Assembly (NCBI RefSeq): GCF_932294415.1
Contig: NC_065538.1
Location: 11,538,330-11,602,329 of the forward strand
Length of the DNA stretch: 64,000 nt
DNA from: Quercus robur
Taxonomy: Eukaryota; Streptophyta; Magnoliopsida; Fagales; Fagaceae
Direction of reading: 5' to 3'
In this document: in pieces, positions 24,199-33,829 of the stretch
How the letters are laid out: every line of letters starts with the position of its first letter
Position numbering within the stretch: the stretch's first letter is position 1
Position numbers and translations under genes: made by a program
Notes under the pieces: model-generated
The model's input: the letters and a program-made list of their open reading frames with translations, nothing else
What the model was told of the DNA's origin: nothing
Database searches by the model: none

Positions 24199-26644
24199 CT
24201 AAGGGCCCTGAGTTGGGGCAGGCTGATCATCTACTGCTGGGTTCTCTGGGGCGACCTCCCGGGCCTGGGCAAGGATCTCGCTGATGCGGAGACTGTCCTC
24301 GGGTGACTGAACCTGCATAGCTTGCTCCATGCCCCCAGTCTCGGGAATGGGGGAATCTGCTGGAAGAGGCTCAGTGGAGGCGACCTCCCCAAGAGTCTCA
24401 CGTATCTCCGCAGGGTAAAAGATGTTCTCAGCTTTCCTGAGATCAGAATCGGCGGGGACGGCTGCCCGATCCATGGCCAATCCCCAGGTCGAGGTGACAT
24501 AATCCCTGCAGACGGTGGCAACTTCCTCGGTCAATCTCTCCTCAGTATCGTGAACCCCACGTTCATACGAAGCCGCCACAGCCTTCTCGACAACCTCCCT
24601 GGACAAGCGGGCTTCCTCCTTAGCCCTTGCAAGCTCAGCCTTAAGCTCCGAAACCGCTTGTTGCTCCGCTGACAGTCTTTCCTCAGAGTGTCGGAGCTGC
24701 TTGCGCAGCTCTTCGGTTTGCTTTTCAGCATTCTTCAGGCCAGCCTCTGCACTCGCATTGGCCTTCTTCACTTCTTTTAGCTCATGATCCTTACGATCAA
24801 GATCTCGTTTGAGATCGCCCGCGGCCCTCTCAGCTGTAGCACGGGACTGAGCCTCCTTATTCGCATCCTCACGAGCTTGCTTGGCCCACTCCTCGGCAAC
24901 ATAAATTTGCTGGGTGACCTGCACTCAGACGGAAATGAAGACGATACCAAGATAAAACGATAAGAGGGTTCTCAACACGAAGATAAGATAGAAGATTCTA
25001 CTTACCACAGCCATGTCCCTCTTCAGTGACATGAAAAGCTCTGGCTGACGAATCTTCCTGAGGCCTTCCATATCACGGGGCAGGAGAAGAGGCTGCTGCA
25101 ACGCCTCAGCCATGAACGAAGCCTGCTCACGCTGAGACTCCCATAGGGTCGCATCCCAGAGGATTGGAGCGCCATCTAGCTCGATCCGAGGAGACCATGT
25201 TCGTGGTCCCCTTGGAGTGGCCGCCTCATCTCGGCTCTCTGTGGACCTGGTTCTTTTTTCTCGGGGCTCTTTCGTTTCCTTGCCCTTCTTTTTAGGCCCG
25301 GCTTTCTCACGGGCAACCTCTCCCTCCTCCGCCTCTTCTATAGGCCTTTTTCGCCTTAGGTTAGGCATAGGCTTCAGCGCTGCACCCGACGAGGGAGGGA
25401 GAGGAGGAGCAGGGGCTTTGGAGACGATCTGTCCTTTCGAGATTTCCTTGGATGTCTGCCCTTTGGACCTGTTGGATAGGAGACCCCTGAGGCCAGTCCT
25501 CGGCTGGAGGTCCATCCCTTCTTCCTCTTCTGTGTCCTCGCTGATATCAGGCTGTGCGATGACCAAACCAATACCAGGAGCCGCTGAGGCACGGTCTAAC
25601 TCAGCGTCAGAATCGGAGATCTCTACTACTCTGACCGAAGCCTCCCCTTCCTCAGTAAACTGGAACTGGTCTATCTGATCCTCTAAGGATGAATGTGAAG
25701 AACCGGCCTCCTCTTCCTCTGGGATAACTACTGGGGGAAAGACACGTTGGGGAGGTAACTGAACAGGAGGCAGGTCTGTATCAGCGAGGAACCCTGGTAT
25801 GGACACGTCAATCCGTGCTAATCTCGGACTACCGGCTCTAATAGCTTGTCCGGCTTCTACCTGAGCTCGAGTGAGCGGAATGTAATACAAAATCAAAGGA
25901 GCCGACCGAAGTTGTCCATCCTCGCTAACAAAAATCTCGGACCTCAGGAGGTAATTTAAGGCTGGGACATTGACTAGGCTCAGCCGAGGAGTTGTTCGTT
26001 TTTTGTCTGCAAAGGCCGTTAAAAGATTTATGTTAGTCCGAAGAGACATGCAACCAAACCAACAAGTTCAAAATAAAAAGGAAAAGAGGGGGAGGAGCTT
26101 GAAACCAAAGTCCTCCCCACGGCATCTAGTCCTACGACACCCCACCTGGCTCTCCCGACCTAGTCGGATAGTGAGGTCCGTCAGACCATGGCCCGGAGAC
26201 GATCAAATGGTCGTCCTTCAAGCCTTTGCTGGACTTCGAAAGGCAGGATATCAACCTCACTTCGTCATTCCTAGACTTTAGATAGTATGTGTCGCCGAGC
26301 TTATGGCATTCATAAAGATGAACCACATCGTGCCATGAGAGGCCGAGGTTCATCTGACTGTTCAGGGTTTCGACACACCCCAGGATCCGGAACAGATTAG
26401 CAGTGCATTGATGGGGGGCCAACCTATGACCACGTAGGTAATCCCTAGTTATTCTCCCCATCGGAATAGTCATTCCTCCTTCCACGAAGGCTATCATTGG
26501 AATTGCGACCTCTCCTGTTCTCCGTTTGAGCAAAATGTCCTCCAGATGACAGTATTCTAAACCTACCTCTGGTGGGATACGATACTTCGCCCAGAAGCCC
26601 GCCATACCGGCCGGAGAATCTATCATTTTCTCAAGCCTACCCAT
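24199..26644 (-). CDS. Spliced antisense gene inside the Tat element (putative gypsy-type transposase domain, coiled coil)
   Basis: Three exons on the minus strand join with matching phases: 26644-26146 (phase 1, donor GTGGGG), 26006-25006 (acceptor TTTGCAG, donor GTAAGT, phase 0) and 24918-24199 (acceptor GTGCAG). Together they give 2220 nt, exactly 740 codons with the stop. The N-terminal part (YRIPPEVGLEYCH, VEGGMTIPM, APHQCTANLFRILGC, SKGLKDDHLIVSG) resembles the plant 'putative gypsy type transposon' domain (PF04195 as I remember it). The middle is acidic, then Lys/Arg-rich with NLS-like KKKGKETKEPREKR. The end is a long coiled coil (about residues 500-640) and an acidic Pro-rich tail. 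Antisense genes at this place are known in Tat elements; their function is unknown. No stops or frameshifts are seen. Confidence 0.8.
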
Positions 26645-26655
26645 CCCCTCTAATC

Positions 26656-26936
26656 CTAAAAAAACAACTTGAAGGCAGTATGATTAATGAAGAATGAAGA
26701 ATGATGGAGAAGAAGCACGCACTTACGGGTAAGAGGCACGAAGGAGTCTTCAAGAGAATGGCAACGGGAGTAAGAACGGACTGAAGGAATAAGCTCTGAG
26801 AAGTTCTGAATACTGAGAGGCTCGTCAAAAGTGAGGGACGAACACCCTCAAAGCCTGTTATACTCGGTAGAAGTTGAACAGACGCACTCGCGTCTAAGGC
26901 ACGTGAAGCGCTGTCCACCGTAGATCCTGCCTCCAA
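26656..26936 (-). other. Likely leader exon and leader intron of the antisense gene
   Basis: On the minus strand a perfect GTAAGT donor lies at 26726-26721 and a T-rich acceptor (TTTTTTTAG) ends at 26656, giving a 71-nt intron only 12 nt before the ATG at 26644. An upstream ATG at 26936 opens 70 codons to the donor. After splicing, that frame meets GAT TAG, so it would be an upstream ORF and not the gene's own start. Confidence 0.45.
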
Positions 26937-27131
26937 CCGTTGGATTGGGCGAGTGTAAAACCTCGAAAGTTGCGGTTACTATCCCCAGAGTCATTAACTG
27001 CCCACAGCATTAATGAGGCACGTAAAGGCGTGCCTTCACCCCCTACACGTGTGAAGCAGTGGTTCACCACGAGCCGTCTAATGGGTATCAAAATCCCGCC
27101 TTTTCTCCTCGGACCCAGAAAAAGGCCGGCA

Positions 27132-27145
27132 TTTTGAGGGGCTAT
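27132..27145 (+). other. Polypurine tract
   Basis: TTTTGAGGGGCTAT directly precedes the 3' LTR; the GAGGGG core is the purine-rich primer for plus-strand synthesis. Confidence 0.65.
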
Positions 27146-27886
27146 TGTGGGGGATGAAATCTGTCAGCTGATGTTGGGCCGTAGTTCATGTACCAAGCCC
27201 AACCACGATAAGAAGAAAAGGCAGGGGCGCAGGATATCCCATCCTAACCATGATGGGCCGGGCCTGCTTAGGGGCGTCCGAGGAGGAGTACCTCCTCGGA
27301 CTCGCCAAGTGAGTGTCAAATTCACACCCCCTACCTGGCGAAAGGTCACTCAATACGAAGGAATGGTGCATGGTGTTCAGGAAGGGGGGCAACCACAACT
27401 GCCGCATTAAATGCCAAGGAACTACTTTTCCAGCCGCATTAATGTGGAAGGGACAGGAAGACAGAATCATCTTGGCCAGTGCAACTCACAGAAAAGAGAA
27501 AGGATGACCTATGGGACAGGCACTCAAGTGGTAGGTCAGATGGTTGACAAGTGTAGGGTCATGATCTTAGGAAGGATGCTATATAAGAGAAGAAAATCCC
27601 CATGGAAAAAGGAGGGCAAGCTGAACAAAGAAAAAGATAGAGAAGGAAGAGAAAGAAAGAAAAGGAGAACAGAGACTGAAGTATATGAAACAGCCCCCGG
27701 GATCATCGCTCCAAAGGTCTGAAGGGATATCCTTACGTCCAACTGGTTGCATGGCACGGTCGTAGCTGCGTTTCCTCTGTCGAAGACCTAGTTCTGTAAC
27801 CTACTCTCTACAAATTCATTGTTAAGGGACTTTTGGGCCAGGATCACCTGCCTTTTGGGCCTGAGCCCCGAAATCGTGCCCCTACA
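27146..27886 (+). repeat. 3' LTR
   Basis: 741 bp, matching the 5' LTR except C at 27323, C at 27339 and A at 27461. TATATAAG is at 27580-27587 and the same 11-bp hairpin at 27276-27301. The TSD GTAGT follows at 27887-27891. Confidence 0.95.
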
Positions 27887-27891
27887 GTAGT

Positions 27892-28979
27892 TATTAAAAA
27901 ATAATTGTTATAGTTATTAATAGTCTTTTATTTTAATTGCGGCAACAATTTACTGCAGATTTAAATATAGAATATGATTTAGACTTAATCAATATATATA
28001 TTAGAATAATGACATGTAAAATTGTTAGGTCTCAAAATCTTATATGACAAAATATATAAGGTCAACAAACATCAAATGTCCTTGGTTTTAGAGTAATGCT
28101 ACGTTTACAAGATTTTTATAATAAATTTTTAAAGAACTTTTCTTAAAAAAATTTCAATGTTTTTTGAGTTAATTTGTTATTCTTTATTCTTGATTTACCT
28201 TTCTCTAAACTTGAAAACTATTTTGAGATTGAGAAACATTTGAAAGGAAACTCAATCTTAAGGGGGGACAACCCACAATGTGTACCAACCAAGGAAGTCA
28301 ATACTATACTGGTACCGGCGATATCGGGGAAATATACTGTATTGGCCATTAAACCGGCACTGATACTTCTCCAAAACATACAAAAAAAAATACCAGGTTG
28401 TACCAGCTTATTTCGGTTGTATTGGCCTGTATCGGCGTTTCGGTCAGTACAATAAAAAAAAAAAAATTTACTTAATCTAATATATTTGTTAATATATTTA
28501 AGCTAATATGTAGGCTTATAAAATATGTGGATTTAAATTTTTTTTGTTGATAAACATAAAAATTAATATATTCATACTTACATAAATAATACAAATATAT
28601 ATATATATATATATATTTATTTATATATATATTTGTGGGGGAGGATTTTGTTCCAAGCCCACAAGCAGTTTGTTTGCTCTAGGGCCGAAGGACCCGCACG
28701 GCTTTGTTCCTTCAAGCGACATGAGCAGTTTTTGAGACTTGCTCCCACATTGAAAAAAGATGCGCCCCATTCATGCCTTATAAGCCTTAGCTGAAGGCAA
28801 GAGTGTACCACTACTACCCAAACAGCCTCCAGTACGAAATTGACTCCCTTGGTACCAACTCCATCATTTCAATCAAACCTATTTCCTCACAAACATCAAA
28901 AGCTTAAAGCCAACAACTCATTTTCTTTATAAGCTTCATCCAAAACCCCAAACTCATCTATATTCCCAAAGCACAAAAG
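27892..28979. other. RLP 1 intron: broken repeats, no gene
   Basis: 28290-28450 holds words such as GGTACCGGCGATATCGG and GTATTGGCC, a pattern seen in degraded plant DNA transposons. 28594-28633 is an AT dinucleotide tract. From 28634, TGTGGGGGAGGATTTTG onward to about 28880 looks like an LTR fragment (GCCTTATAAGCCTTAG could be a TATA region), but I found no end or partner for it. Confidence 0.4.
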
Positions 28980-29349
28980 GGAAAATTACACTTTTCCACC
29001 CTAAAATTTACCTCAATTTACAGGTTTTTTTTTTCTTTTTTTTTTTCATGTACTATCAAAACACATGATCAACCCCTAAATAAATTACTTTGTAACACTT
29101 AAACTTCTACCATTTGGTTTGCTTTTAAATGTAATGAAATTTAGTTTTAAAAATCCATTTTACTCCTCTACTATCTATTTTGGAGAGAGAGGTAAATTGG
29201 TCTTTTAATACTAAATTTTGTCAAAGTTTGCACCAGAATAGATGGTAGGGAGAAATTGAAATAGAGTTATAACTTTGGAGAGTTAATCATGCATTTTAAT
29301 ATTTCAGGGAATAAAATGTAAAATGAAGGGCAGAAAAATGTGATTTCCG
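28980..29349. mobile_element. Short inverted-repeat element, MULE-like MITE
   Basis: Left end GGAAAATTACACTTTTCCAC; the right end, read in reverse complement, is GGAAATCACATTTTTCTGCC. The flanks GCACAAAAG (28971-28979) and GTACAAAAA (29350-29358) agree at 7 of 9 bases, fitting the 9-bp duplication of Mutator-like elements. 370 bp, non-coding. Confidence 0.55.
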
Positions 29350-30391
29350 GTACAAAAAACCACACACAGACCAAACATCAAACACCTCACTTTGAACAAA
29401 CCCATAGCCAAGACTGAAGCCACAAGTTGAAACCATGCCATACCAGTCAGGCTCATCGCTATCATCGTCGTTGTGACAAAGCCAACCATGCCTCTAAATT
29501 TCACCATTTTTCATTTTAGTCCTATAAGTTTGGATTTTGTCATTTCAATCCTCTAGGTGTCATCTCTTCCCAATTAAGTGTCTGTTTGGCTAGCTTATTT
29601 TTTGTCAACTTATTTTATTATTTAGCTTATTTTTGCTACTATCCATAGGTTCCACTATACTTTTTGGTACTATTTATGAGTCCCATTGTACTATTTTAAC
29701 TAATATTTACCTTTATCTACATTATTTTCAGTAAAAAGTTTTCAATTTTAGCAAATTAAGCAGATTCTAAACAGACTCTAAGTCCTTCGTTAGTGTGCTG
29801 TTAGTTTCTACCGTTAACATTTATTTTATTTTTTTATATTTAATTTATTCTTAATTTTAGAAAAACATTAATTAAAAAAAAAAAAAAAAAAAGCCAATTA
29901 GATGGACAAAGTCTTTCCAATCCCTCCCACGCCTGAATAACAAAAATGAAACCAACATCTACATCACCACTACTTTACAAAAAGTACCACACCTCAAAGG
30001 CTACATAGCCTACATTCCACAACAAGCCCTCAAAACCCAACCGAACCAATTAGACCAAAACCTATTCTACTACCTTTCTCATGGTTTCTACGTCTCCCAC
30101 TCCGATGTCGTTCTCCACCACTGTCGTTCTACATCTCCCACTCCACTCTTTTTAGTCTTCTTTTGGAGCAGGTCATGACTAAGGAGAAGCGCATTAAAAA
30201 AATTGGTTTTTCTTTTTCTTTGTTTTTTACTATGCTCCATACTTTCATAATTTTCTTGGCGAAAGTAAAATATTACTTGGTGTGACCGGTAATACCAGGT
30301 GATTTCAACTTGCACCACACGTGCGTTTCTATCCCCCGTCATTGTAATATTCGGTTTTTGTTTCATTATTATTCTTTTTATGTTAAGGCAG

Positions 30392-30422
<31 letters not shown>

Positions 30423-31071
30423 TAAATTTTATAAGTGTTACTCAATTGAATCCAAACAATTTGTTGTACTGATTAATTAAATAATTTTTTTTTTAAATAT
30501 CCATTCAATTTAACCAAGTGTTTTTAAATTCAATTATAAAACATAATGTACTGCATTTAAATTTACTCATTTTATGAAATGGAATATGTTAATTGCGCTT
30601 GATTACAATTGGTAAAACGGAACTGAACAAGTCCGGCTAAATTTATAAATAACAAAAATTAATTAAAAAAAAAAAACCTTTTAACATAATGTTATACTAG
30701 AAGTTGGATTTGATTTGGTGAGCTATTGCACCCCAAAAATAGCGTGAGAAATGAAGGTTAAAAAAGTTATAAAAAAAAAAATTGATCCAAGAATTAAGGC
30801 CAAATATACTTTTACTTTTAATCTTAACCCTTCAATATGGTATTGTATAATGCAATAACCTTAGCTTGTACTTGACTATTACACCGGATCTTAATTGGTT
30901 ATACAACTCTCAAAAAGATGAATAAATTGTAACAAAAAAATTATTTCTTCCTTAACACGTACATTTTAATACTAGTTCATCCTATGCTTATAAAATTTAT
31001 GGCAATAAAACTTTATGAAAAGTTAAAAGTATTATTTCTTTCTGGGAGTTGAAGTCCCTGCCCTGCCCGTC
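29350..31071. other. RLP 1 intron: AT-rich sequence and a MITE
   Basis: Aside from the MITE at 29578-29780, I see T and A runs (30391-30417), no splice-linked coding pieces and no LRR sequence. The middle LRR exons that many RLP genes have are not here. Confidence 0.45.
29578..29780. mobile_element. MITE of the GTTTGG family, copy c
   Basis: Starts GTGTCTGTTTGGCTAGCTTA and ends TCTAAACAGACTCTAAG. The body (TTATTTTTGCTACTATCCAT, GGTACTATTTATGAG, CAGTAAAAAGTTTTCAATTT) matches copies at 32962-33150 and 33151-33354. Confidence 0.65.
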
Positions 31072-31221
31072 GTGGTGGTTCTCTGGGACCTCTATGGTGT
31101 GCATCAGACATTTGGTGTTAAAGCTGGTTACAGAGGGTTCTACTCCTCTAAACTTGCGGAGCTCAATCCTAAGCTAGTACATAGCTGGCACAATAAAGGT
31201 GGCACTGTTTTTGAGACGTTG
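31072..31221 (+). pseudogene. PFK-like: Exon relic of an ATP-dependent 6-phosphofructokinase
   Basis: The frame reads LWDLYGVHQTFGVKAGYRGF followed by YSS and then LNPKLVHSWHNKGGTVFET. This is the plant PFK segment around the GYRGF motif and the following KGGT stretch, a glycolytic enzyme acting on fructose-6-phosphate. The expected continuation into the substrate-binding SRGG is missing: after FET comes LFLW and AT-rich sequence. Upstream, CCTGCCCGTCGTG may be a worn copy of the preceding glycine-rich part. Only about 50 codons remain, inside the RLP intron and on the same strand. It is a fragment, probably brought in by a transposon or duplication. Confidence 0.75.
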
Positions 31222-31359
31222 TTCCTCTGGCTTTCTAGTTTTTTATTTTATTTTTTATATATTTTTTTATTTTTTAAATTAATGTCTTTTTTCTAAAATT
31301 AAGAAATAAATTAAAAAAAATAAAAAATAAATAAGAAAATAACAATTAACGGTAAAAAC

Positions 31360-32614
31360 CATAGTTTTAAAAACCGGACCGGACCGGCCGGTTGAACCGG
31401 TTGAACCGGGAACCGGACATCAATCCGGTCCGGTTATTCATAAAAATAGAAAATGAAAGAAAAATCGGAAATAACCGGTAACTGTAGGTTCAACCGGAAA
31501 AACCGAGAACCGAAATAGTTGAACCGGTTTTGCAACAGTTCTGTAAAATGGGTGAAAACTGAAAAGATCTGAAACCAAACATTTTGCAGCAAAGATCTAT
31601 TTCTTTTTTTCCTTAGATCCGCGTCTACTTGTGATGATTGAAGGCTTTGGTGAACATGGCATCAAAGCTAGCCTCTTGAGCAGTCAAAATTCCTAACCTT
31701 GCCTAAAAACACACATCTTCATAAAGAGAGAGGCAAAGAAGAGATGGTTGAAAATCTTCACAGATACACACATATCTTCACAGATAGAGAGAAGAGATGG
31801 TTGAAAATCTTTGTTTGAATGTGAGAGAGGAGGACCACAATACACACGAAATTAAATTGATCCATTTTTCTTATGAGAGCTTCTTCTTAGTTTGTAAGAG
31901 AGAGACTGGTTTCAGTGGTTTGCACAGTTTGTAAAATTTGTGTTTTGCCGTGCTCTGCCTCTGCTACTTGTTCAGTGTGCACACTGCACACAATAGTCAA
32001 TAACACAATGAGAGCCACACATTTTTTATCTTGTTTTTTGAGAATCAATAACAGCCACAACTTTAATTTTCCTTAGCCTAAAGCTTTACTTTTTCTACTT
32101 TTTCAGGGCAACGTGAGCAACTCACGTGGAATGAAGTTTCCCATCCCTTTTACATTTCTTTATGATAATTATGATATAAAAAAAAAACAATGGTTTTAAT
32201 AATTACTTAAGTGAACAATCTTAAAATTTACTTAATTTTTCTTTAAAATGAATGCATAATATGTAGACCATTTTGAGGGAAAAAAATAAACCTAAAAGAA
32301 GGGCATAACTAAATTTTATGTTTTGAAAATAATTTTTGGTTATTGTTTATTTATAGTTGGTTATTTTTATTTTCTACGTGTAAGATATAAAAACTCACAT
32401 AATTTTTTTGAAAATAGGTTATATATATATTTTTAATATAAATTATATGTAATAATCTTATTATATTTTATTAACTATTTTTATAATTTTAAAATTATTA
32501 ATTAAATATTTATGACATCATCGGTTTGACCACCGGTCAAACCCCGGTCGGACCATAAAACCGGTAATCACCCTCTTTTCCGGTTCTTTGACCGTACCGG
32601 TTTTTAAAACCATG
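31360..32614. mobile_element. Non-autonomous hAT-like element with perfect 8-bp target duplication
   Basis: Ends are CATAGTTTTAAAAACCGG on the left and, read in reverse complement, CATGGTTTTAAAAACCGG on the right. GTAAAAAC occurs directly outside both ends (31352-31359 and 32615-32622). 8-bp duplications and CA-starting ends fit the hAT superfamily. Both subterminal regions are packed with CCGGT/ACCGG words, possible transposase binding sites. The middle (31600-32100) is unrelated to the ends and I see no transposase. Confidence 0.85.
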
Positions 32615-32961
32615 GTAAAAACTACCACGAAAGACTTAATTGAGAGGGAATGGAACTAATTAGAAGAATGAAATAACAAAACTCAAACTCATATGACAGA
32701 AATGAAAAATAGTGAAATTTAGAAGGTAAATTTTATATTTTAACCTATTATTTAATTATGTGAAATTTTTTTCAAAGTTATTATTGCCATCATCATGTTA
32801 TTTTTGTTATTACTTCTCTTGTCACATGATTTAGTTTTAGGCCACGATACCATAAAAGCACTATTTGTTTGAGTTATCATAATAAATTTGAATAACAGTA
32901 CCATGTCCATTAAATAATTGATTAAACAAATATTAGCTGTTATTTACTTAGTAGTGACTAA

Positions 32962-33150
32962 GAGCCCATTTGGAATGTACTTATTTGTTTAAAATTTTTT
33001 TTTTTTTTTGTATTATTTATGGGCCCCATTGCACTTTTGGTACTATTTATAATTCATGGATTCTATTGTACTATTCAGCTAATTTTTTTTTTACACTTTC
33101 AGTAAAAAGTTTTCAGTTTCAATTAAATAAGCTGTTCCCAAACGGACACT
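32962..33150. mobile_element. MITE of the GTTTGG family, copy d
   Basis: Starts AGCCCATTTGGAATG and ends TTCCCAAACGGACACTAAG. It sits head to tail against copy e with ACTAAG at the borders (left flank GTGACTAAG). Confidence 0.6.
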
Positions 33151-33354
33151 AAGTGTGTGTTTGGCAAAAAATATTTTTGCCAACTTATTTTATTATTCAG
33201 CTTATTTTTGCTACTATTCATGAGCTCCATTGCACTTTTTGGTATTATTTATGATCACATTGTACTATTTCAGCTAACTTTTACCTTTGTCTACAGTATT
33301 TTCAGGAAAAAATTTTCAGTTTCAATAAAATAAGTGGATCCCAAACAGATCCTA
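33151..33354. mobile_element. MITE of the GTTTGG family, copy e
   Basis: Starts AAGTGTGTGTTTGGC and ends GGATCCCAAACAGATCCTAA. The body is nearly the same as copies c and d. Confidence 0.6.
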
Positions 33355-33829
33355 AATTATGTGGATTTCTTCCACCTTCCCATGGGATAATTTGATCACT
33401 AAACTTGTCCTCAGAGGAGTGTAGACTATTTTTATCCATGAAATTATTTCAAAATAAAATGTTTATTTATTTATTGTTTTTCCCTTTAAAAAATATTAAA
33501 GGGCACCCTTTTTACGCAACTCCTGTAGCGTTTTTATCTTTCAAGGTTCTCCATTAATTTTTCACTTCGTCACCATATTCCTGAATTTATCATGAATTAC
33601 TTTTTACATAGGGTGACATGCTTGCTTGGGGTGATTAACCTATGATAATCTTGTTTACATAATTTTGTTAATTGGCGTAAATAATTTAATCTACTGGTTG
33701 ATAATCCAAGGGGTCAAAACATATTCTTTCCAATTACTATTCTGGCTAGTAAACTAATTGATTGTCTTGTTGATTTTTACATTGGCACATAATTAGGATG
33801 GACACTATTAATGTTATTGCTTTTGACAG
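33355..33829. other. Last part of the RLP 1 intron
   Basis: AT-rich, with no LRR-coding sequence, ending in the acceptor TTTTGACAG at 33821-33829. Confidence 0.6.

Larger units (their letters stand above)
16302..27886 (+). mobile_element. Complete Ty3/gypsy LTR retrotransposon, Tat lineage, in the RLP 1 intron
   Basis: An 11,585-bp element with 741-bp LTRs at both ends (16302-17042 and 27146-27886), flanked by the perfect 5-bp target duplication GTAGT (16297-16301 and 27887-27891). Order: LTR, primer site, gag with aspartic protease, in-frame TAG, RT, RNase H, second archaeal-type RNase H, integrase, 81-bp tandem array, antisense spliced gene, purine tract, LTR. The second RNase H, the tandem array in the 3' region and an antisense gene are features known from Tat-type elements (Retand, Ogre, Grande group). 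The LTRs differ at only three sites, all transitions (16479/27323, 16495/27339, 16617/27461), so insertion was recent. Gag and pol are long and open apart from the one TAG. Confidence 0.95.

Noticed and set aside
28634-28880. LTR-like segment starting TGTGGGGGAGG
   Set aside because: Plausible start, but no matching end, target duplication or internal sequence; kept only as a remark.
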